Below are positions 21,105 through 31,240 of a stretch of DNA of 62,466 nucleotides, piece after piece (position 1 is the first letter of the stretch; each line of letters begins with the position of its first letter). Position numbers and translations under genes: made by a program. Source of the DNA: Rhodobiaceae bacterium (GTDB lineage Bacteria > Pseudomonadota > Alphaproteobacteria > Rhizobiales > TMED25); contig PAHC01000011.1 in assembly GCA_002704755.1 (NCBI GenBank), positions 258,491 through 320,956 of the forward strand. Reading direction: 5' to 3'. The notes below the pieces were generated by a model that was not told where the DNA came from, did not search any database, and saw only the letters and a program-made list of their open reading frames with translations.

Positions 21105-22265
21105 ATGATGAAGAAATATATCAAGAAATTATTTAGTTGGGAGCCACAAGGATCAATAAGGATTATTTTTCCTGATGGTACAGAGCACTTGCTAGGATCA
21201 GAAGAAACTGATCTTTATATGAAATTTAATAATTATAAGATTGTCTGGAATTTCTTCACAAGTAGGGCAAATGCATTCAGTGATTGCTATGTAAATGGTG
21301 ATATTGAATGCTCTGATTTAACAAGTTTCTTTATATTTTACCTCAGAAATAAAGAAAAGTTTGATAATATGGCTCCGTTTAAAATCTTGAAACTCAATTT
21401 ATCCTACCTTAGTCATTTGCTCAGATGGAATAGTATCAGCGGGGCAAGAAAAAATATAAGAGCTCATTATGATATGGGTAATGACTTTTTTGCTGAGTGG
21501 CTTGACGAAAGCATGCAATATTCGAGTGCTCATTTTAATGAAGACAACAAAATATTGGAAGATGCCCAAAATAATAAACTACAAAAATTAAATGCATACC
21601 TAGACATTAAAGATGATGAGACCATACTGGAAATAGGCTGCGGATGGGGCACACTATCGCAATATTTGTTTAATAAAAATAATATCAATATTGATGCCAT
21701 TACAATCTCTGATGAACAGCTGAGGTTTGCGCGTACATTGAATCTTAAATCATCAAATAAAAAATGTGATTTTAAATTACAAGATTATCGAAATACGGAC
21801 TCTAAATATAATAAGATCGTATCTATAGAAATGATTGAGGCAGTGGGGAAAAAATATTTACCCATTTACCTTGATACAATAAGAAAATGTCTAAAAAATG
21901 ATGGCCACGCTATTATCCAAGGTATTACAATAGCAGATGATAAATTTGATGAGTACAGCAACCAAGTTGACTTCATTCAAAAATATATTTTTCCTGGAGG
22001 GTTCTTACCCAGCCAAAAATACTTAGAGGAAATTGCAATGTCAAAGGGATTAGAAATTGAAACTCTAGACGAACTCAATCTCTCTTATGCAAAAACACTG
22101 AGAATATGGAGAGAACGATTTAATACTAAATGGTCAAAAATAAAGACAATGGGATATGATGATAAATTTAAAAGAATTTGGAATTATTACTTATCATATT
22201 GTGAGGCAGGGTTTGTTGAGAAATCAATTTTTGTAAATGTATTTAAATTTAAACCAAAAAATTAA
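21105..22265 (+). CDS. cyclopropane-fatty-acyl-phospholipid synthase-like SAM-dependent methyltransferase
   Basis: HYDMGNDFFAEWLDESMQYSSAHF, ILEIGCGWGTLSQYL, SIEMIEAVGKKYLPIYLD, QKYIFPGGFLPS. Confidence 0.92.
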   Translation: MMKKYIKKLFSWEPQGSIRIIFPDGTEHLLGSEETDLYMKFNNYKIVWNFFTSRANAFSDCYVNGDIECSDLTSFFIFYLRNKEKFDNMAPFKILKLNLSYLSHLLRWNSISGARKNIRAHYDMGNDFFAEWLDESMQYSSAHFNEDNKILEDAQNNKLQKLNAYLDIKDDETILEIGCGWGTLSQYLFNKNNINIDAITISDEQLRFARTLNLKSSNKKCDFKLQDYRNTDSKYNKIVSIEMIEAVGKKYLPIYLDTIRKCLKNDGHAIIQGITIADDKFDEYSNQVDFIQKYIFPGGFLPSQKYLEEIAMSKGLEIETLDELNLSYAKTLRIWRERFNTKWSKIKTMGYDDKFKRIWNYYLSYCEAGFVEKSIFVNVFKFKPKN

Positions 22266-22266
22266 G

Positions 22267-23031
22267 TTATTTTTTCCAAATCATCTTATTTATGAAATAA
22301 AAATAAAGGCTGTTTGGCATAATTCTAAGCATCTTAAGAACCAAGCCAAAGAAAAAAGGGAATATAATTTCATACTTTGATTTTTCTAGTCCTGATATTA
22401 TTTTTTTGGTTGCATATTCTATTGATACCATACTTGGCATCGGAAACTTATTCACTTTACTTGCATCAGTATCAACAAAACCGGGATTGATTAATGAAAC
22501 GGTAATGCCATACTGACGTAGTTCTGATTTGAGTACCTCTGCTAAATTTATTAAAGCAGCTTTGGTTGGGCTATATGCTATTGAATTTGGAAGTCCCCTA
22601 TAGCCAGCGACAGAAGCCATAATCGCTATATGGCCACTTTTTCTTTTTATGAAATGAGGAATAATAATTTTAAGGCAATTCATTACTCCAAAGTAATTTA
22701 TATCTATGGACTCCTTAACGAGGTTATAATTCTGATCTAAATTATCAACTGTGAATAATCTACTTATGCCAGCATTCAGTATTATTAAATCTGGAAGATT
22801 GTGCGTACTTTCCGTAAATATTTTTGTGTCTTTTATGAGCTTTTTCTCATCCGTTACATCCATAACTAACGGTATTATGTTTTCAGACATTTTACTGATT
22901 TCAGATAACCTATCTTCACGGCGAGCTGAAGCGAAAACTTTCACACCTTTTTTAGCAAGTGCTATAGATAGGTTTCTACCGATACCAGAACTTGCACCAG
23001 TAACCCAAGCAGACTTCCATTTATGGGACAT
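22267..23031 (-). CDS. SDR family NAD(P)-dependent oxidoreductase (third gene of the sigma-chrR operon)
   Basis: AWVTGASSGIGRNLSIALAKKG, YSPTKAALINLAEVLKSEL. Confidence 0.92.
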   Translation of the reverse strand: MSHKWKSAWVTGASSGIGRNLSIALAKKGVKVFASARREDRLSEISKMSENIIPLVMDVTDEKKLIKDTKIFTESTHNLPDLIILNAGISRLFTVDNLDQNYNLVKESIDINYFGVMNCLKIIIPHFIKRKSGHIAIMASVAGYRGLPNSIAYSPTKAALINLAEVLKSELRQYGITVSLINPGFVDTDASKVNKFPMPSMVSIEYATKKIISGLEKSKYEIIFPFFFGLVLKMLRIMPNSLYFYFINKMIWKK

Positions 23032-23035
23032 TTAT

Positions 23036-23686
23036 TTAAATACGTACAATTGATTGATACATATTTGCGATTAGACTCTTAAAGACCATCGGCCCATCAG
23101 TTGCGATCACACAAATGCAATCTTCCTTTGAACTTACAACTGGTTCATGATGCGTTGACATGTCATGATCTGCTATATCTCCAGCTGCATAGGTACCGTT
23201 TTGATCGTCGAAAGCGCCCTTCAACACAAGGGTTAATTCACCGCCTTTATGCCCATGTTCAGGTATTTTCTTTTTAGGCTTAATCTTTAAAAAAGTTAAG
23301 TGACAATTGGATTTATCACTGATTTTAACTTGGCTTTTTTGGATTCCAGGAGCAAAGAATGACCACTGAATATCATCTAGATGATTACCGATGTATCTCT
23401 GTAAGGAAACTGGGACTTCAGAATTAAGGTCAAAATCAATCTTTTTAATTTCAGGGCTATTATTTTTGTTATTAAGTTTATTCAGAAACACATTGTAATC
23501 TTGTGTCTTTTCCTTTTTTTCAACGGCATTTTCCATCATTGATGCGCCAAGTTCATTCCCTATTTGTACAATTTCTTTACAGTGGGCACAATTTTCTGTG
23601 TGTGATGCTACAAGAGTACTAAAAGCTAGGCTTAAAGTTCCGCTTGAATATGAAATTAATGTTGATAGATCTGGATGTTGTTTCAT
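23036..23686 (-). CDS. chrR: ChrR-family anti-sigma factor (zinc-binding anti-sigma domain plus C-terminal cupin)
   Basis: H4, H29-x3-C33-x2-C36 zinc anti-sigma motif (SHTENCAHC) and cupin HGHKGGELTLVLKG...DHDMSTHHEP; directly follows the ECF sigma gene with 4-nt overlap. Confidence 0.88.
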   Translation of the reverse strand: MKQHPDLSTLISYSSGTLSLAFSTLVASHTENCAHCKEIVQIGNELGASMMENAVEKKEKTQDYNVFLNKLNNKNNSPEIKKIDFDLNSEVPVSLQRYIGNHLDDIQWSFFAPGIQKSQVKISDKSNCHLTFLKIKPKKKIPEHGHKGGELTLVLKGAFDDQNGTYAAGDIADHDMSTHHEPVVSSKEDCICVIATDGPMVFKSLIANMYQSIVRI

Positions 23687-24231
23687 GCTTGTAATTCCTT
23701 AAGATTATCTTTCATCTTTTGATAAGCTAGCCTCATACGTGACTTGACTGTTCCTATTGGGATACTCAACTCACTTGCTATTTCTTCTTGGGTTAAGTCA
23801 TTAACAAATGATAGCTCAATGACTCTTCTTTGTTTTAGGGGCAACAGTTCAATCGCCTTTTTAACATGGGCAGAAATTGATTTTTGTTCGACAATATCTA
23901 AACCGCTGTCATTATCTGAAGCAATGTCAACTTCTGAAATATCTGTGTAAGGTTGTGAAGACTTTTTTCTTAGTAAATCGATCCTATTATTCCTTGCGAT
24001 AGTGTATACCCACGAACTGAATGATCCTTTATCAGGATTATACATGTGGATTTTCTCCCAAATATTTATCATCGTATCGTGCATAAGATCTTCTGCCTGA
24101 GCTCCATCAGCACCGCTTCTCATCAGTAGTGATTTGATTTTTGGTGCAAAATAATTAAATATAATTTCAAAGTCTTTTGTATTCTTCTCAGCTTGAAATT
24201 TTTTTACTAAGTCCTTGTTTACTTCCAACAT
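23683..24231 (-). CDS. ECF (extracytoplasmic function) RNA polymerase sigma factor, RpoE/ECF11-like partner of ChrR
   Basis: Region 2 DLMHDTMINIWEKIHMYNPDKGSFSSWVYTIARNNRIDLLRKK and region 4 LPLKQRRVIELSFVNDLTQEEIASELSIPIGTVKSRMRLAYQKM. Confidence 0.92.
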   Translation of the reverse strand: MLEVNKDLVKKFQAEKNTKDFEIIFNYFAPKIKSLLMRSGADGAQAEDLMHDTMINIWEKIHMYNPDKGSFSSWVYTIARNNRIDLLRKKSSQPYTDISEVDIASDNDSGLDIVEQKSISAHVKKAIELLPLKQRRVIELSFVNDLTQEEIASELSIPIGTVKSRMRLAYQKMKDNLKELQA

Positions 24232-24274
24232 TATTTTTTATATTTGTGTTACATTACATATGTAACAATCATAA

Positions 24275-24300
24275 AACGTTTTTTTCTACAAAAAAGATCA
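24275..24300 (-). promoter_or_regulatory. candidate autoregulatory ECF promoter TGATCT-N14-AACGTT upstream of the sigma-chrR-SDR operon
   Basis: Reverse strand TGATCTTTTTTGTAGAAAAAAACGTT, ~44 nt upstream of sigma start codon; same architecture as 18958-18983. Confidence 0.6.
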
Positions 24301-24314
24301 TTCATTCCCATGAT

Positions 24315-24340
24315 TAATCTAACTGCTTGCCAATAACGTT
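24315..24340 (+). promoter_or_regulatory. candidate ECF promoter variant TAATCT-N14-AACGTT toward the divergent SDR gene
   Basis: TAATCTAACTGCTTGCCAATAACGTT, one mismatch in the -35-like half, identical spacing. Confidence 0.5.
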
Positions 24341-24347
24341 GTACTAA

Positions 24348-25094
24348 GTGGAGATTCTTATGAATACAAATACAAATAATAAATTTCAGAATGCAAAAGT
24401 ATTAGTGGTTGGTGCCACTGGAGGGATTGGTTCTGCGTTTGTTGAGAAAATTAAACAGCTTGATAAAGACAATATTATCATAGAAGTGGTTCGTAAAAAA
24501 AAATATAACCACCAAATTGAGGTCGATATGCTTGATGAAGAATCAATGACACAATGTGCTTTAGAAATTCACAAACAACATGGGACTATCGATATGATAC
24601 TAAATACTGTTGGTTTACTGCACTCTGATGGTGCGATGCCTGAAAGAGCTTACAAAGAAATAAACCAAGATTTCCTTCAAAAGACTTTCGAAGCAAACAC
24701 TTTCATACCATTCTTAGTTTCTAAACATTTTATTCCACTGCTATCAAAAAATAAGACCTCATTGATAGCATTTATGTCCGCCAGAATTGGCAGTATATCT
24801 GACAATAATCTTGGTGGCTGGTATAGTTATAGAGCGTCAAAGTCAGCTCTCAATATGCTGATTAAAACCTTATCAATTGAACTCTCATATAAAAATAAAA
24901 ATGCTATCTGTATAGGCCTTCATCCTGGAACTGTAAAGACAAATTTATCGGATCCATTTTCTGAGAAAATTAAAGCATATAAAGTATTTTCTAAAGAAGA
25001 GTCTATTGATTATCTTGTTAATCAAATTAATCGTGTTGACCAAACATTTAGTGGTAAATTAATTGACTGGAAAGGCGATGTAATTCCCTACTAA
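24348..25094 (+). CDS. SDR family oxidoreductase (C-factor-like)
   Basis: VLVVGATGGIGSAFVEKI, YSYRASKSALNMLIKTLSIEL, GLHPGTVKTNLS; ATG may be at 24348 or 24360. Confidence 0.9.
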   Translation: MEILMNTNTNNKFQNAKVLVVGATGGIGSAFVEKIKQLDKDNIIIEVVRKKKYNHQIEVDMLDEESMTQCALEIHKQHGTIDMILNTVGLLHSDGAMPERAYKEINQDFLQKTFEANTFIPFLVSKHFIPLLSKNKTSLIAFMSARIGSISDNNLGGWYSYRASKSALNMLIKTLSIELSYKNKNAICIGLHPGTVKTNLSDPFSEKIKAYKVFSKEESIDYLVNQINRVDQTFSGKLIDWKGDVIPY

Positions 25095-25116
25095 TTTTCA
25101 TTGAGAAGAATCAGAC

Positions 25117-25266
25117 ATGGAACCAGACATCACAAAAAGTATTGTTAGAGAGTACCGGAGAGAGAAAAGGCGAGCATATCATGTTAAAAAGAGAAAAGGC
25201 AGAATAGACAATAGAACAGGAAAACCTGGGAAAAAAAGTAGTTCAGCCTACCAATATTATAAATAA
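25117..25266 (+). CDS. small, highly basic hypothetical protein (49 aa), absent from supplied ORF track
   Basis: ATG-to-TAA frame MEPDITKSIVREYRREKRRAYHVKKRKGRIDNRTGKPGKKSSSAYQYYK; starts 22 nt after SDR stop. Confidence 0.5.
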   Translation: MEPDITKSIVREYRREKRRAYHVKKRKGRIDNRTGKPGKKSSSAYQYYK

Positions 25267-25386
25267 AAAAACTTATCAACTAGAGCTAACGATATTGTTG
25301 AAATACGCTTATACCGATCAGGGTAAGTTTGGAGATAAGTTGGGCATGATTACTAATGTTTGTATTTTCCTATTTGATTCCTACTA

Positions 25387-25746
25387 TTACTCGTGTTCTC
25401 CACCCGGATCTCTTTTGTCTAGCTTGATCTTAACACCATTAGACCAAATGTAATTTCTTGTCCTGTTAACAGAATGGTATCCATTTAAAAAACTATATGG
25501 TGAATTCTCAGCAATATCAAATGTCGTAACGGTTACTATGATAGCTGCTAAGAGCGTTGTATGAGCAATTGCACTAATACCAAAGGCAAAAACACTTTCA
25601 ACAATCATTAGGCCAAATACAATGCTCCACATAAAAGCGAGCACTTGCATTATCATGTGTTGTACATGTAAGTCTGGTATGTTTTTTAGGGGATTGTGCC
25701 TTGCATCCATCACGCCATTCCATGTGTTGTAAATATATTCTCTCAT
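25387..25746 (-). CDS. hypothetical membrane protein, about two TM segments
   Basis: 119 aa ORF with two hydrophobic stretches (MIMQVLAFMWSIVFGLMIVESVFAFGISAI; TTLLAAIIVTVTTF). Confidence 0.65.
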   Translation of the reverse strand: MREYIYNTWNGVMDARHNPLKNIPDLHVQHMIMQVLAFMWSIVFGLMIVESVFAFGISAIAHTTLLAAIIVTVTTFDIAENSPYSFLNGYHSVNRTRNYIWSNGVKIKLDKRDPGGEHE

Positions 25747-26051
25747 GTTAATACCTCTTACATCATTATATTTATATGTGCAGATTCAAACCTGCCATGT
25801 TTGTAAGTAAAGATTTCTTATTATTTTGTGTGAAACTAATGAAAACTTTACCACACATTTTTTTTGAATTTTAACAAATTCATAATATTATAACGAACGT
25901 TTACACATCTTGGTTCACTATAGTTTTATAGTTTAACCATTCCAGAGGTAGCGAACACCTCAAATTATAGAAACTCCTAGATATTGTCAGATTATACCCA
26001 TACTGATTATAGCAGATTGCGCACATGTTACTGCAGTGATATAATACTTCT

Positions 26052-27080
26052 ATGGCATTGAAAGGTAAAAAGATCGCAATTTTGGGAACTGGAGCGAATG
26101 GGTCTTGCGCAGCCGCCGACATCACAGCAGCTGGTTACGATGTGACACTGATTGATCAGTGGCCTGATCATGTTAATGCAATGAATAAAGATGGGTTAAC
26201 CATTAATCTCCCAAATGAAACAAGAAATGTCCCCGTTAAAGCTAAGCACTTATGTTATCTGGCTGAATTTAATCATAAATTTGATTATGTTTTTTTATTT
26301 GTAAAAGCCTATGATACACAATGGATAACAAAATTAATCGAACCATATTTGGCATCTGATGGAATTTTAGTTGGTGTTCAAAACGCTATGACTGCAGAGA
26401 GAATCTCTTCGATTGTTGGACCTGAGAGAACAATTGCATGTGTTGTTGAATGCTCATCAGAACTATTTATTCCAGGAATTATCCAAAGAGATACAATCAA
26501 CGAAAAAACATGGTTCGGTATTGGTACGAATACAGATTTGATGAAAAATCGATTGGATGAAATTAAAGAAATACTCTCATCAGTCGGCAAGGTTAATATT
26601 ATAGAAGACATCATTTCGGCTAAGTGGATGAAACTTATCATAAACGCGATGTGTATGGGTCCCTTCGCAATGCTAGGGTCGAATCTTTATGAAGGTTTTA
26701 AGATACCAAAAATGAAAGAAGCTGTTATGAAAATTGGAACAGAAGCTCTAAGTGTTGGACAAAAACATGGCTACAAGATTGTCCCAATATTCGGCTTAAC
26801 AGAAGAACAAATTAACAATTCCAATAACCCAATTGAGCTTATGTTGGATAAATTAATTAGGGATATTGGACCAAATGCACGAGATGCAGTATTTCATGAT
26901 CATCTTAAAGGTAGATATAGTGAAGTTGATGAGATTAACGGGTTGATTTCTGATTTAGGCAAAGAGTATGACATTGAAACACCAATTAATTCTGAAATTG
27001 TAAATGTGACAAAAGATATCCATTCAGGTAAATTATCCCCATCTATTGATAATTTGAGCTTCCTTACAAAGCATATCTAA
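26052..27080 (+). CDS. ketopantoate reductase family protein (2-dehydropantoate 2-reductase-like)
   Basis: IAILGTGANGSCAAADITAAGYDVTLID; FVKAYDTQW; NAMCMGPFAMLG. Confidence 0.85.
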   Translation: MALKGKKIAILGTGANGSCAAADITAAGYDVTLIDQWPDHVNAMNKDGLTINLPNETRNVPVKAKHLCYLAEFNHKFDYVFLFVKAYDTQWITKLIEPYLASDGILVGVQNAMTAERISSIVGPERTIACVVECSSELFIPGIIQRDTINEKTWFGIGTNTDLMKNRLDEIKEILSSVGKVNIIEDIISAKWMKLIINAMCMGPFAMLGSNLYEGFKIPKMKEAVMKIGTEALSVGQKHGYKIVPIFGLTEEQINNSNNPIELMLDKLIRDIGPNARDAVFHDHLKGRYSEVDEINGLISDLGKEYDIETPINSEIVNVTKDIHSGKLSPSIDNLSFLTKHI

Positions 27081-28063
27081 ACTTTCATTACAATCTGTCC
27101 AACTGTTTTCCTCGCCTCAGCATCTTTATGGACTCTTACAATATCGTCAAGATGATAATCCATATTTAAATTTAACTTAACGCTCCCATTTTTAATCATT
27201 TCAAAAACACTTTCAGCACTCTTTCTAGAAATCTCTGGTGAGGTCATGTAGTTAACCATAGTAGCTCTATGAATGTATGCTGAATTCTTAACTCCATCCT
27301 TAGCAACATCATATAAAGGAGGGTTACCTGAAGCACTTCCAAAACTAACAACCAGACCCAATTTTCTAACTGAAGCCAATGAAATATCCCATGTTGTCTT
27401 GCCTATTGAGTCATAAACAACATCAACCCCTTTACCATCTGTAATCGCCATTACTTCATGAACTATGTCATGATCTCGCATATTAAACACATACTTATAG
27501 CCAGAATTCAAAGCGAACTCTTCTTTATCTTTGGATCCAACTATTCCAATTGCTAATGCACCCAATGACTTTGCCCATTGACCAGCAATCTGACCGACGC
27601 CTCCAGCAGCTGCATTAAATAAAATTGAATCCCCCTTTTGTAGTTTATGAGTTCTGTTAAAAAGATATTCTACAGTCCTGCCCTTCGTTAATACAGCAGC
27701 TGCAACCTCTAAATCCATCCAATCTGGAATTTTGATCAAATCATTTGCATTCATAAGACGTGAATAAGAATATGAACCAAGTCCACTTCCACTACCCGCA
27801 TATGCAACCCTGTCACCAACGTAAAAATCTGTAACTTTTGAGCCAACCTCTTCAACTGTCCCGGCACCCTCTGTTCCCAATCTACAGGGCTTTGGTGGTG
27901 TTGGATAAATACCTGATCGATGATAAGTGTCAACCATATTAAAGCCAACAAATTCATGTTTTACTAGAACCTGGCTATCAATTGGTTTCGGAAGATCAAC
28001 ATCTTCCCACACCATTTGATCTGCATCACCACTTTGGTATAATACTACAGCTCTTGTTCTCAT
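27077..28063 (-). CDS. quinone oxidoreductase / zinc-type alcohol dehydrogenase family (MDR superfamily)
   Basis: VGFNMVDTYHRSGIYPTPPKPCRLGTEGAGTVEEVG, GDSILFNAAAGGVGQIAGQWAKSLGA. Confidence 0.9.
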   Translation of the reverse strand: MRTRAVVLYQSGDADQMVWEDVDLPKPIDSQVLVKHEFVGFNMVDTYHRSGIYPTPPKPCRLGTEGAGTVEEVGSKVTDFYVGDRVAYAGSGSGLGSYSYSRLMNANDLIKIPDWMDLEVAAAVLTKGRTVEYLFNRTHKLQKGDSILFNAAAGGVGQIAGQWAKSLGALAIGIVGSKDKEEFALNSGYKYVFNMRDHDIVHEVMAITDGKGVDVVYDSIGKTTWDISLASVRKLGLVVSFGSASGNPPLYDVAKDGVKNSAYIHRATMVNYMTSPEISRKSAESVFEMIKNGSVKLNLNMDYHLDDIVRVHKDAEARKTVGQIVMKV

Positions 28064-28226
28064 TTTCAGTTCTCCCTATTTTTCAGGTATTTCAAATAAA
28101 ATCATAGGGTAGCAAGTTTTTTTCATATTTAATAAAGAAAAGTTGACTTACACTGTTTAAAATATTAAATAATGTTATTGATTTAACAAAACTATCGATA
28201 ACATAACATAAATTGAAAGAACTCAC

Positions 28227-28718
28227 ATGACTGCGGTTATAAAAACTGGTGGGAAGCAATACTCTGTAAATAAAGACGATATCATTATTGTAGAAAAACT
28301 TCCTGATGAAAAAGGAAATACTATTACATTCAATGAAGTCCTTATGATCACCGAAGGGGATAAAACCATTCTTGGCACCCCACTTATTGAAAATGCTACT
28401 GTGACTGCAGAAGTCGTTGAGCAAGACAGAGCAAAAAAGATTATTGTTTTCAAGAAGAGAAGACGACAAAACTCTAGGAGAACAATTGGTCATCGGCAGT
28501 TCCAAACAAAACTGAAAATATTAGATATCTCTGCCACTGGTCAGAAGAAACCTGCAAAGGTAGCGGCTCCAAAAGAAGAAAAAGTAGTTAAAACTGAAGC
28601 AAAAAAAGAAGCTTCCAAAAAAACTCCAGCTAAAAAAGCAGCTCCAAAAGCCGCTGCAGCTGAAAAGAAAGCTCCAGCAAAAAAAGCACCGGCAAAAAAA
28701 GCTACAAAAAAAGATTAA
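28227..28718 (+). CDS. rplU: 50S ribosomal protein L21 with Lys/Ala/Pro-rich C-terminal extension
   Basis: TAVIKTGGKQYSVNKDDIIIVEKL; KKIIVFKKRRRQNSRRTIGHRQ. Confidence 0.96.
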   Translation: MTAVIKTGGKQYSVNKDDIIIVEKLPDEKGNTITFNEVLMITEGDKTILGTPLIENATVTAEVVEQDRAKKIIVFKKRRRQNSRRTIGHRQFQTKLKILDISATGQKKPAKVAAPKEEKVVKTEAKKEASKKTPAKKAAPKAAAAEKKAPAKKAPAKKATKKD

Positions 28719-28756
28719 TTGATAGTATAAATTAAGAATATTAAAAAGAGGAAATC

Positions 28757-29014
28757 ATGGCACATAAAAAAGCAGGCGGATCATCTAAGAACGGACGCGA
28801 CTCAGCTGGTAGAAGATTGGGTGTAAAGAAGTTCGGTGGTGAACAAGTGATTCCCGGTAATATTATTATAAGACAACGAGGAACTACGTGGCACCCCGGC
28901 GAAAATGTTGGTATGGGAAAAGATCATACAATTTTTGCAACTAAAACTGGTGCTGTTAAATTCACAGATAAGAGAAATGGTCGAAGAACCATTAGTGTTA
29001 TTGAAGCAAACTAA
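28757..29014 (+). CDS. rpmA: 50S ribosomal protein L27
   Basis: [29 protein letters not shown]. Confidence 0.98.
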   Translation: MAHKKAGGSSKNGRDSAGRRLGVKKFGGEQVIPGNIIIRQRGTTWHPGENVGMGKDHTIFATKTGAVKFTDKRNGRRTISVIEAN

Positions 29015-29085
29015 GCACAGACTCTTTTTTAAAACCCATATTACAATTCAATTGATTTGATACCTTTATCTACAAATAATGGTAA

Positions 29086-31238
<2,153 letters not shown>

Positions 31239-31240
31239 AA

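Noticed and set aside
25270-25341. AACTTATC...GATAAGTT inverted repeat
   Set aside because: Only 8 bp with a 56-nt loop in AT-rich DNA; likely chance.
25780-25795. GCAG-ATTCAAAC-CTGC, resembling a tRNA T-arm on the minus strand
   Set aside because: No acceptor, D or anticodon arms can be built around it.
25896-25901. AACGTT near the stress island
   Set aside because: No TGATCT-like half 14 nt upstream on either strand; AACGTT alone is common here, including inside CDSs.
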